Of a stretch of 13,087 nucleotides of DNA, positions 1 through 5,932 are shown one piece after another (within the stretch, counting starts at the first letter, position 1; every line of letters begins with the position of its first letter). Made by a program: the position numbers and the translations under genes. Origin of the DNA: Agrobacterium fabrum (GTDB lineage Bacteria > Pseudomonadota > Alphaproteobacteria > Rhizobiales > Rhizobiaceae). Location of the stretch: NCBI GenBank assembly GCA_003241215.1, contig QFOL01000090.1, forward strand, positions 1-13,087. Reading direction: 5' to 3'. Below the pieces are notes generated by a model. It was not told where the DNA came from. It saw only the letters and a program-made list of their open reading frames with translations, and searched no databases.

Positions 1-24
1 CCTGAAAAGCGGGAAGGGCCCACA

Positions 25-60
25 GAAAAAAGGGCAAGACCGTATGGGAGCGGTCTGCCC
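25..60 (-). terminator. Minus-strand hairpin plus U-tract (possible terminator)
   Basis: On the minus strand a strong GC stem (arms 51-60 and 32-42, one bulged base) is followed at once by six T (plus-strand A run at 25-31). This is the layout of a Rho-independent terminator for leftward transcription. No minus-strand gene is visible to its right, because the next gene is on the plus strand. It may end a small RNA from 61-229 or an antisense transcript. Without the poly-T on the other side it is unlikely to serve rightward transcription. Confidence 0.45.
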
Positions 61-75
61 TGACTGGAGATGCGC

Positions 76-91
76 GGTCATGAAAATGACC
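76..91. other. Small perfect hairpin with GAAA loop
   Basis: GGTCAT and ATGACC are perfectly complementary around GAAA, which as plus-strand RNA is a GNRA tetraloop. It lies 15 bases right of the larger hairpin at 32-60. The pair may be part of a small RNA or of the untranslated region of a gene outside the window. Apart from this and a weak promoter candidate, bases 1-229 hold nothing I can identify. Confidence 0.3.
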
Positions 92-170
92 TTAAGTGAT
101 CCCTAACATGAAATGATGCGTTGCGGTAGAGCGATTCTCGGCAAAAGAGCATCTTCACGCGATGGTGTTT

Positions 171-195
171 GGAACCCTATATAAGCTCAGGCATT
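171..195 (+). promoter_or_regulatory. Weak candidate EcfG-type promoter
   Basis: GGAAC at 171-175 is followed, 18 bases later, by TT at 194-195 (CATT where the consensus has CGTT). This meets the loose rhizobial general-stress pattern GGAAC-N18/19-TT. A transcript would start near 203, about 27 bases before the lipid kinase start. The -10 half has one mismatch, so this could be chance. Confidence 0.25.
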
Positions 196-229
196 TACGC
201 GCGGCTGCCTCACGGGATCAGGTTGGAAC

Positions 230-1138
230 ATGAAGCTTATTGCAATTTTCAATCGTGACGGCGGCACGTTTCGCACCACCGACATGGAGGCCTATTGCGA
301 GCATGCCCGCGCGGTCTTCTCCCGCGCCGGCCACTCGATCGATTGCCGTCTGGTCTCCGGAAAGGATGTCGTCGAGGAAATGGAACGCGCCGCCGATGAG
401 CCTGATATCGAGGGCATCATTGCCGGCGGCGGTGACGGCACGATTTCCGCAGCGGCCGCCATTGCCTGGAAACACGGCATTGCGCTCGGCATCGTGCCCG
501 CCGGCACCATGAACCTGTTCGCCCGTTCGCTGAAGCTGCCGCTCGATATTCGTCAGGTGCTGGAAACGCTGGCGAATGGCGAGATTACCAGTGTCGACAT
601 CGCCAGCGCCAATGGCAGGCTTTTCGTCCACCAGTTTTCGGCGGGCCTGCATTCGCGCATGGTGCGCTATCGTAACAATCTCGCCTTTGCCTCGCGGCTC
701 GGCAAGATCAAGGCGAGCATCCGCGCCGCCATCAGCGTCATTCTCAATCCGCCTGTTTTCGAGGTGGAATATACCGTCAATGGCGAAACGCAGCATCGCA
801 AGGTTTCGGCCATTTCCGTTTCCAACAACGAATTCGGCCAGAATTCGCTGCTGGTGGCGGATAATGTGTCGGGCGGCCATCTCGGCTTTTATCTCACCGA
901 TCCGCTGCATCCTTCAGGCGTTGCGAAGCTGGCTTTTGATATTCTGCGCGGCCGTCTGAAGGAAAACGCCGCCGTGACGGCCATGACGGTGACGAATGTG
1001 GAGCTGCATTTCCCGAAGAAGCGGCATGATGTGCGTTGCGTCATCGATGGTGAATTGCTGCCGATGGAACGGGATGTGGCGCTTGCGGTCCATGCCGGCG
1101 AATTGAAGGTGCTGGTGGGACGGTCGTTCTTCGCATGA
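230..1138 (+). CDS. Diacylglycerol/sphingosine-type lipid kinase family protein
   Basis: This 302-residue protein belongs to the DAGK catalytic-domain (YegS/DgkB/LCB5-like) family, which transfers phosphate from a nucleotide to lipid hydroxyl groups at the membrane. The N-terminal strand has the NRDGG version of the family's NP.SGG nucleotide loop (residues 8-12). The signature GGGDGT is at 66-71 and PAGTMNLFAR at 90-99. A C-terminal beta-sandwich ends with an IDGE motif near residue 272, as in the family. The length is normal. The chosen ATG has only a weak upstream AGG; no better start is seen. It appears to be monocistronic, followed by a palindromic repeat. The actual lipid substrate cannot be told from sequence; diacylglycerol, or a ceramide or sphingoid base, are possibilities. 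Family assignment is firm; substrate is unknown. Confidence 0.92.
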   Translation: MKLIAIFNRDGGTFRTTDMEAYCEHARAVFSRAGHSIDCRLVSGKDVVEEMERAADEPDIEGIIAGGGDGTISAAAAIAWKHGIALGIVPAGTMNLFARSLKLPLDIRQVLETLANGEITSVDIASANGRLFVHQFSAGLHSRMVRYRNNLAFASRLGKIKASIRAAISVILNPPVFEVEYTVNGETQHRKVSAISVSNNEFGQNSLLVADNVSGGHLGFYLTDPLHPSGVAKLAFDILRGRLKENAAVTAMTVTNVELHFPKKRHDVRCVIDGELLPMERDVALAVHAGELKVLVGRSFFA

Positions 1139-1188
1139 AGTGTGGCTGAGATGTGAGACAACCGCGAGGGATCGGGTGGTCGCCGCTT

Positions 1189-1314
1189 GTTTCTTCTCCC
1201 CGAGGGGGAGAAGTCCGCGGCAGCGGGATGAGGGGGCAGGGGTAGCGATAGACTGCACGCTTGCCCCCTCATCCGACCCTTCGGGCCACCTTCTCCCCGG
1301 CGGGGAGAAGAAAC
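1189..1314. repeat. Nested palindromic rhizobial intergenic repeat (RIME-like)
   Basis: Two nested inverted repeats are seen. The outer 14-base arms at 1189-1202 and 1301-1314 (GTTTCTTCTCCCCG and its complement) are perfect. The inner 13-base arms at 1226-1238 and 1262-1274 (GGATGAGGGGGCA and its complement) are also perfect. The TTCTCCCCG/CGGGGAGAA ends and the CCTTCGGGCCACC segment match intergenic mosaic elements that I know to be abundant in Rhizobiaceae; the RIME name is from memory, not a search. The element fills most of the gap between the lipid kinase and the aminotransferase. It could fold into a strong cruciform or RNA hairpin and may end the kinase transcript. Confidence 0.8.
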
Positions 1315-1441
1315 CCGGCCGCCTCTGCTCGTCCAAACCATCCCCCTAAAAAACGCCAGTCTTGCCAAATCGAAGCCGCCCGGCCATGTTCGGCGGGCGC
1401 GGCAGCGTGAGCGCGTCGCCTTTATGGGAGTGCGATCTGTC

Positions 1442-2818
1442 ATGAATGAAGTCTCCAAGCCGATGTCCAATCTCGCCGCCATCGATGCCGCCCATCACCT
1501 TCACCCCTTTTCCGACATGGGCAAGCTGAACGCCGCCGGCACCCGCATCATCGAACGGGCGGAAGGGGTGTTCATCTATGACAGCACCGGCAGGAAATAT
1601 CTCGACGCCTTTGCCGGCCTCTGGTGCGTGAATATCGGTTACGGACGCCGCGAGATCGCCGATGTCGTGCAGCGCCAGATGAACGAGCTGCCCTATTACA
1701 ATGCGTTTTTCGGCACCACCACGCCGCCCGCCACACTTCTGGCGCAGAAGATCGCCTCGCGCGCCGGGCCGAAGATGAACCATGTTTTCTTTACCAATTC
1801 CGGCTCGGAAGCCACCGATACCTGGTTCCGCATGGCGCGCGTCTACTGGAAGGCGCTCGGTCATCCGACGAAGACCAGGGTAATCGCAAGGCGCAACGGC
1901 TATCACGGCTCGACCGTGGCGGGCGCGTCGCTCGGCGGCATGAAATGGATGCATGAGCAGGGCAACCTGCCGATCGAAGGCGTCGCCCATATCGGCCAGC
2001 CCTATTGGTATGCCGAGGGCGGCGATCTTTCGCCGGCCGAATTCGGCCTGAAGGTGGCGCGCGAACTGGAAGCGAAGATCGATGAACTCGGCGAGGAAAA
2101 TGTCGCCGCTTTCGTGGCCGAACCCATTCAGGGCGCGGGCGGTGTCATCGTGCCGCCGGAAACCTACTGGCCGGAAATCGCCCGCATCTGCAAGGCGCGT
2201 AACATCCTGCTTGTCTCCGATGAAGTGATCTGCGGTTTCGGCCGTCTCGGTTCCTGGTTCGGTTACCAGCATTTCGGCGTGGAGCCGGATTTCGCCCCTG
2301 TCGCCAAGGGCCTGTCGTCAGGTTATCTACCGATTGGCGGCGTCATCGTCTCGGATCGGGTAGCGGAGGTGATGTTGTCTGAGGTCGGTGACTTCAACCA
2401 CGGCTTCACCTATTCCGGCCATCCCGTCTGCGCCGCCGCCGCCCTGGAAAACCTCCGCATCATCGAGGAGGAGGGGCTTGTGGAGAGGGTGCGCGACGAT
2501 ATCGGCCCCTATTTCTCCGAGGGCTGTAGAAGCTTGACCGACCACGAACTGGTCGGCGAGGCGGTGAATGTCGGCCTGATGGGCGGCCTGCAGATTACGG
2601 CCGACAAGGCGACACGCAAACGTTTTGCGAAGCCCGACGATATTGGAACCGCCGTGCGCAACCATTGCCTGGCAAACGGCCTTGTGATGCGCGCCACCGG
2701 CGACCGCATGCTGGCCTCGCCGGCGCTGACGATCAGCCGTTCGGAAGTGGATGAGATCATGGAGACGCTGCGCAAGGGGCTCGATCACCTGCGCGATACG
2801 CGGGAGCATTTCCAGTAA
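1442..2818 (+). CDS. Class III (omega) aminotransferase, aspartate aminotransferase family
   Basis: This PLP enzyme of fold type I moves an amino group from an omega-amine or omega-amino acid, typically to pyruvate. With the chosen start it has 458 residues. Visible motifs are the LWCVNIGYG active-site loop (about 61-69), the NSGSEA phosphate-binding turn (about 119-124), LVSDEVICGFGRLG with the cofactor Asp near 260, and APVAKGLSSGYLPIGG with the Schiff-base Lys near 289. A VMRATGDRM segment near 415 carries the flipping Arg of omega-transaminases. An in-frame ATG at 1424 lacks a Shine-Dalgarno sequence; 1442 has GGGAG eleven bases upstream; 1463 is also possible. The last codons and the stop lie inside a repeat that starts at 2804. 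Likely substrates are putrescine, beta-alanine or GABA-type amines; which one is not known. Confidence 0.9.
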   Translation: MNEVSKPMSNLAAIDAAHHLHPFSDMGKLNAAGTRIIERAEGVFIYDSTGRKYLDAFAGLWCVNIGYGRREIADVVQRQMNELPYYNAFFGTTTPPATLLAQKIASRAGPKMNHVFFTNSGSEATDTWFRMARVYWKALGHPTKTRVIARRNGYHGSTVAGASLGGMKWMHEQGNLPIEGVAHIGQPYWYAEGGDLSPAEFGLKVARELEAKIDELGEENVAAFVAEPIQGAGGVIVPPETYWPEIARICKARNILLVSDEVICGFGRLGSWFGYQHFGVEPDFAPVAKGLSSGYLPIGGVIVSDRVAEVMLSEVGDFNHGFTYSGHPVCAAAALENLRIIEEEGLVERVRDDIGPYFSEGCRSLTDHELVGEAVNVGLMGGLQITADKATRKRFAKPDDIGTAVRNHCLANGLVMRATGDRMLASPALTISRSEVDEIMETLRKGLDHLRDTREHFQ

Positions 2819-2866
2819 AACTGCGTAGCGGTTTTACGTCCGGAAAATGCGACGAAAAACTCTTAG
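2804..2866. repeat. Palindromic repeat, copy 1 (overlaps aminotransferase 3' end)
   Basis: The segment starts GAGCATTTCCAGTAAAA and ends near AAAACTCTTAG. It folds as GCATTTCC with GGAAAATGC, and inside that AAAAC with GTTTT. It aligns over its whole length with 3431-3495. I recognise this as a common Agrobacterium/Rhizobium intergenic repeat. It supplies the last four codons and the TAA of the aminotransferase gene and almost all of the 59-base gap before the OsmC gene, whose own GGGAGGA ribosome site begins directly after it. Confidence 0.75.
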
Positions 2867-2877
2867 GGAGGACTAAC

Positions 2878-3348
2878 ATGGCAGGTCAGGAACATCACTA
2901 CGCCGTTCAGGTGAAATGGACGGGCAATCGCGGCAAGGGGACTTCGGGCTATCGCGACTATGAACGCGACTACACGATTTCCGCTTCGGGAAAAGCCGAT
3001 ATCGCCGGCTCCTCAGACCCCGCCTTCCGTGGCGATCCCTCCCGCTGGAACCCGGAAGACCTGCTGGTCGCCTCGCTCTCGGCCTGCCACAAGCTGTGGT
3101 ACCTGCATTTCTGCTCGGTCAACGGCATCATCGTCGAAGACTATGTCGACAATGCCGAAGGTACGCTGGTGATGGAAAAGGATGGCGCGGGGCAATTCAG
3201 CGAAGTGGTGCTGAAACCGGTCATCACCATTTCGAAAGGCGATCCGGCCAGAGCAGATGAGCTGCACCATGATGCACACGAGAAATGCTTCATCGCACGC
3301 TCGGTGAATTTTCCGGTGCGGGTGGAAGGGACGGTGAAGGTTGTTTGA
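2878..3348 (+). CDS. OsmC family protein (peroxiredoxin-like)
   Basis: This 156-residue cytosolic protein is in the OsmC/Ohr superfamily, thiol enzymes that reduce organic hydroperoxides. The two catalytic cysteines are visible: Cys70 in LSACHKLWYLHFC and Cys137 in HEKCFIARSVNFPV. The N-terminal GYRDYERDYTI and the WNPEDLLVASLSACH helix, with Glu60, match the OsmC branch rather than Ohr. The start has a strong GGGAGGA seven bases upstream. It lies 59 bases after the aminotransferase on the same strand, so the two may be co-transcribed through the repeat hairpin between them. A direct copy of that repeat follows downstream. Peroxide defence is inferred from the family; the physiological substrate is not known. 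Confidence 0.92.
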   Translation: MAGQEHHYAVQVKWTGNRGKGTSGYRDYERDYTISASGKADIAGSSDPAFRGDPSRWNPEDLLVASLSACHKLWYLHFCSVNGIIVEDYVDNAEGTLVMEKDGAGQFSEVVLKPVITISKGDPARADELHHDAHEKCFIARSVNFPVRVEGTVKVV

Positions 3349-3430
3349 GGTGTCGCCAGCCTCTCCTCGCGAGTTGCGGTCTACCTCATACTCGACGTGG
3401 ATGACGGCTTCCGTCTACCTTCAGCCTCCA

Positions 3431-3535
3431 GAGCATTTCCAGTAAAAGCGGAATCGCTTTTTGCGTCTGGACAATGCGCCAAAACAAAAAGTTAGAGCAT
3501 TTCCCGTGAGCCCTTGTTCACGGAAAATGCTCTAG
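3431..3535. repeat. Palindromic repeat, copy 2, with second hairpin module
   Basis: Bases 3431-3495 repeat, in the same orientation, the element at 2804-2866 (GAGCATTTCCAGTAAAA start, AAAAGCG/CGCTTTT inner stem, GTTAG end). A second hairpin follows directly, with 16-base arms 3494-3509 and 3518-3533 (one mismatch) and an eight-base loop. It begins and ends with the same GAGCATTT motif. The TAG stop of the antitoxin gene on the minus strand (3532-3534) sits on its right edge. Bases 3349-3430, left of it, show no gene. Confidence 0.75.
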
Positions 3536-3741
3536 GCTTCATCCGTGCTCCAACTATCGCGGATTTCATCGAGATTACCTTCCCAGCCGGTGCCCCGCAG
3601 TTCCTCAAGTGCACGTCTCTGCCGGTGTATCCGGATAAATTCTCTCAAGGCCTCTTCAACCGCCGCTTCAGGGCTGGAAAGACCAGTAATTTCCATGACC
3701 TCTGCAATCAGCCCGTCATCAAGGTCGATAGTCACACGCAT
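3532..3741 (-). CDS. VapB-family type II antitoxin, apparently without its toxin
   Basis: This 69-residue protein starts MRVTIDLDDGLIAEVMEITG, a typical beta-strand plus helix of a DNA-binding antitoxin. EAAVEEALREFIRIHRQ follows, then an ALEELRGTGWEGNLDEIRDSW tail that resembles the toxin-wrapping tail of VapB (DUF2191-like) antitoxins. In the family it neutralises a PIN-domain RNase and represses its own operon. The toxin gene normally follows within a few bases, but here the stop codon falls in a repeat and the next 180 bases on this strand hold no PIN domain. A GAGG site seven bases before the ATG lies in the arm of a hairpin (3749-3784). The gene is 59 bases downstream of amn. It may be an orphan left after toxin loss, or act on a toxin encoded elsewhere. 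Confidence 0.8.
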   Translation of the reverse strand: MRVTIDLDDGLIAEVMEITGLSSPEAAVEEALREFIRIHRQRRALEELRGTGWEGNLDEIRDSWSTDEA

Positions 3742-3748
3742 TTCGACG

Positions 3749-3784
3749 CCTCAAGGTGTATGAGCCAACATCAGCACCTTGAGG
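3749..3784 (-). promoter_or_regulatory. 10-bp inverted repeat over antitoxin ribosome-binding site
   Basis: CCTCAAGGTG (3749-3758) and CACCTTGAGG (3775-3784) are perfect inverted repeats, 16 bases apart. In minus-strand RNA the arm next to the gene contains the GAGG that lies seven bases before the antitoxin ATG. If amn transcripts read through, the hairpin could hide that site. As DNA it could be the operator at which the antitoxin represses itself. No U-tract follows it, so I do not call it a terminator for amn. Confidence 0.5.
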
Positions 3785-3800
3785 GCGAAGATGCGCGATC

Positions 3801-5306
3801 TTACTGGAAAGCTGTCTCGTAAAAGCTTCGAAGCTTGCGTGAATGCAGCGTTTCGGTCGGCATGGCGGCCAGCTTCTGCACGGCGCGGATGCCGATTTGC
3901 AGATGCTGCGCGACCTGGGTGCGGTAAAACTCCGTCGCCATGCCCGGCAGCTTCAATTCGCCATGCAGCGGCTTGTCGGAAACGCAGAGCAGGGTGCCGT
4001 AGGGCACGCGGAAGCGGAAGCCGTTGGCGGCGATGGTGGCCGATTCCATGTCGAGCGCGATGGCGCGCGATTGCGACAGGCGCTTGACGGGACCGGCCTG
4101 ATCGCGAAGCTCCCAGTTGCGGTTGTCGATGGTGGCGACGGTGCCGGTGCGCATGATGCGCTTCAGCTCGAAACCCTCGTAACCGGTGACTTCCGCGACC
4201 GCGCCTTCCAGCGCCAGCTGCACTTCGGCAAGCGCTGGGATCGGCACCCAGACCGGCAGGTCATCGTCGAGAACGTGGTCCTCACGGACATAGGCATGCG
4301 CCAGAACATAGTCGCCCAGCCGCTGGCTGTTACGCAGGCCGGCGCAATGGCCGACCATCAGCCAGGCATGCGGGCGCAGCACGGCGATATGGTCGGTGAT
4401 CGTCTTGGCGTTAGACGGGCCGACGCCGATATTGACCAGCGTGATGCCGGCATGACCCTTTTTCTTCAGGTGATAGGCGGGCATCTGCGGCAGGCGGGCG
4501 AGCACGGCATCCGTTTCCGGCTTGTCGCAACCGGCGGGAGTGACGATATTGCCCGGCTCCACGAAAGCCGTGTAACCCTCGCCGCCATTCTTCATCAACT
4601 GCCGCGCCCATGCGGCGAATTCATCGATATAGAACTGGTAGTTGGTAAACAGCACGAAGTTCTGGAAATGGTTTGCGCTGGTTGCCGTATAGTGGCTGAG
4701 GCGGGCCAGCGAATAATCGATGCGCTGCGCGGTAAAGGGGGCGAGCGGCGCGGGTTCGCCCGGCACCTGGTCATATTCGCCATTGGCGATGAGATCGTCG
4801 GTATTGTTGAGGTCGGGCGTATCGAAGAGATCGCGCAGCGGCACATCGGAGAGCGACGATGCGGCCGCCGCTTCGACATAAGCGCCTTCGCCGAAAGCGA
4901 AATGCAGCGGAATGGGCGTGGCCGATTCCGACACCGTGACGGGTACCCCGTGGTTCTTCATCAGAAGCCCCAGCTGTTCCTTGAGGTAATGGCGGAACAG
5001 TTCCGGCCGGGTGATCGTCGTCGTATAGACGCCGGGCGCGGTGACATGGCCATAGGAAAGGCGGGAATCGACATGGCCGAAAGTGGCTGTTTCCAGGCTC
5101 ACCTGCGGGTAGCAGGCGCGGTAGCGGCCGGCAATCGGCGCGCCCTTGGCAAGCTCGGTGAAGGAATTGATCAGGAACGCCGTATTGCGTTCGTAAAGCG
5201 CGGTCAAAGCCTCGACGGCTTCTTTCGGGTCCGTGAATGTCTGCGGCGCGAAAGGCTCGGGGCTGATGAAGGTGAGGGGCGGAATCGTTCGTTTTGCTAT
5301 TGTCAT
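3801..5306 (-). CDS. amn: AMP nucleosidase
   Basis: The enzyme hydrolyses AMP to adenine and ribose 5-phosphate and so controls adenylate levels in the cytosol. The protein has 501 residues, close to the E. coli enzyme (about 484), and resembles it to the last residues (LHSRKLRSF). The N-terminal Amn-specific domain includes GVYTTTITRPELFRHYL (92-108), and FVLFTNYQFYIDEF at 217-230 follows it. The phosphorylase-type domain from about 287 has LVNIGVGPSNAKT, VGHCAGLR (318-325), LDMESAT (418-424) and CVSDKPLHGE (441-450). No Shine-Dalgarno sequence precedes the ATG; instead TATAAT ends six bases before it, suggesting a leaderless mRNA. The N-terminus is somewhat longer than in E. coli. Two small membrane-protein genes lie upstream in the same direction, 104 bases away. 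Confidence 0.96.
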   Translation of the reverse strand: MTIAKRTIPPLTFISPEPFAPQTFTDPKEAVEALTALYERNTAFLINSFTELAKGAPIAGRYRACYPQVSLETATFGHVDSRLSYGHVTAPGVYTTTITRPELFRHYLKEQLGLLMKNHGVPVTVSESATPIPLHFAFGEGAYVEAAAASSLSDVPLRDLFDTPDLNNTDDLIANGEYDQVPGEPAPLAPFTAQRIDYSLARLSHYTATSANHFQNFVLFTNYQFYIDEFAAWARQLMKNGGEGYTAFVEPGNIVTPAGCDKPETDAVLARLPQMPAYHLKKKGHAGITLVNIGVGPSNAKTITDHIAVLRPHAWLMVGHCAGLRNSQRLGDYVLAHAYVREDHVLDDDLPVWVPIPALAEVQLALEGAVAEVTGYEGFELKRIMRTGTVATIDNRNWELRDQAGPVKRLSQSRAIALDMESATIAANGFRFRVPYGTLLCVSDKPLHGELKLPGMATEFYRTQVAQHLQIGIRAVQKLAAMPTETLHSRKLRSFYETAFQ

Positions 5307-5311
5307 GGCCC

Positions 5312-5340
5312 ATTATAAGAGGCCAATTTCGACAGGCAAG
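5312..5340 (-). promoter_or_regulatory. Sigma70-type promoter of amn, placed for a leaderless mRNA
   Basis: On the minus strand CTTGCC (5340-5335) and TATAAT (5317-5312) are 17 bases apart. This is close to the rhizobial housekeeping consensus CTTGAC-N17-CTATAT. Only GGGCC separates TATAAT from the amn ATG, so the first transcribed base would be at or beside the A of the start codon. Confidence 0.55.
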
Positions 5341-5410
5341 CGACAGAAATACGAAGAAACTGAAAAGAAACGGGAAAAGCGGCTGAAGGGGAATTGCGGC
5401 GGTGGAAATA

Positions 5411-5587
5411 TCAGCCGAGCGCGCCGCGCTGCAGGCTCATCAACAGCACGAAACCGGCGCCTTTCGAGGCGGGGCGGGGATCGGCCTTGTAGACTGCAAG
5501 TCCCGCCACCGGGCCGAGAAAGATCGAGGCCATCAGCACCAGCCGCAGGGCGGAAAACAGGCCGTTGGAAAAGCTTGTCGTCATCAT
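5411..5587 (-). CDS. 58-residue single-helix membrane mini-protein
   Basis: I do not recognise a family. The protein starts MMTTSFSNGLFSALRLV and carries one hydrophobic segment (about residues 9-34, including LVLMASIFLGPVAGLAVY). A short basic and polar stretch (KADPRPASKGA) and a second mildly hydrophobic end (FVLLMSLQRGALG) follow. The first ATG has GAGGA at good spacing; the second ATG, one codon later, is equally possible. It starts only seven bases after the stop of another 58-codon membrane-protein gene, so the two are almost certainly translated from one mRNA. amn lies downstream with its own promoter. Anchoring in the inner membrane is inferred from the helix; function is unknown. 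Confidence 0.65.
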   Translation of the reverse strand: MMTTSFSNGLFSALRLVLMASIFLGPVAGLAVYKADPRPASKGAGFVLLMSLQRGALG

Positions 5588-5594
5588 CAGGTCC

Positions 5595-5771
5595 TCAAAG
5601 TACGACGGGGCAATTGGCGGCGGGCGCCGGGCTATGCTGGCAGGCGATTGCCGCGCCCGCATTCACCCGCTGGAAACTGCGGTTGGGATTAACGACGAGC
5701 GAGGCGAAGGACATGGCGAAGATCGCCATGAGAAACGCGAAGATTGCCAGTCGGCTGATCAGCTTTGCCAT
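5595..5771 (-). CDS. 58-residue exported or membrane-anchored mini-protein with two Cys
   Basis: The protein starts MAKLISRLAIFAFLMAIF and has a positively charged N-terminus followed by a hydrophobic core to about residue 24 (AMSFASLVV). It reads as an uncleaved anchor or a signal peptide. The remaining tail of about 34 residues has two cysteines (ACQHSPAPAANC) that could form a disulfide in the periplasm. The chosen ATG (5771) has AAGGGGA eight bases upstream; an ATG two codons earlier overlaps that site and is less likely. It is the first gene of a pair with the 58-residue gene at 5411-5587. I recognise no family. That it is a real gene rests on ribosome site, hydrophobic pattern and tight spacing. 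Confidence 0.6.
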   Translation of the reverse strand: MAKLISRLAIFAFLMAIFAMSFASLVVNPNRSFQRVNAGAAIACQHSPAPAANCPVVL

Positions 5772-5932
5772 GTCCATTCCCCTTATTGGAGTTGATGGAC
5801 AGAGTTTTGCCACACTCGGACTGAACGGACCCTGAGACCCCGGTTCATATGGCATTCAGGGATGTTAACGGGTGGTGACACGGCAAATCGATGTGGCAAT
5901 GGCGCGGGGCAATCCGCCAACGCCACGCCTGT

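Noticed and set aside
2804..3535. Composite transposon carrying OsmC
   Set aside because: The flanking repeats are about 60-100 bases, encode no transposase and show no target duplication. They are better seen as dispersed palindromic repeats.
3749..3784. Rho-independent terminator for amn
   Set aside because: The hairpin has a 16-base loop and no U-tract on either strand; its position over the ribosome site fits regulation better.
3843..5318. Long plus-strand open frame (491 codons) opposite amn
   Set aside because: It is the mirror of a firmly identified AMP nucleosidase. Its product is rich in Arg, Gly and His with no domain, as expected from antisense frames in GC-rich DNA.
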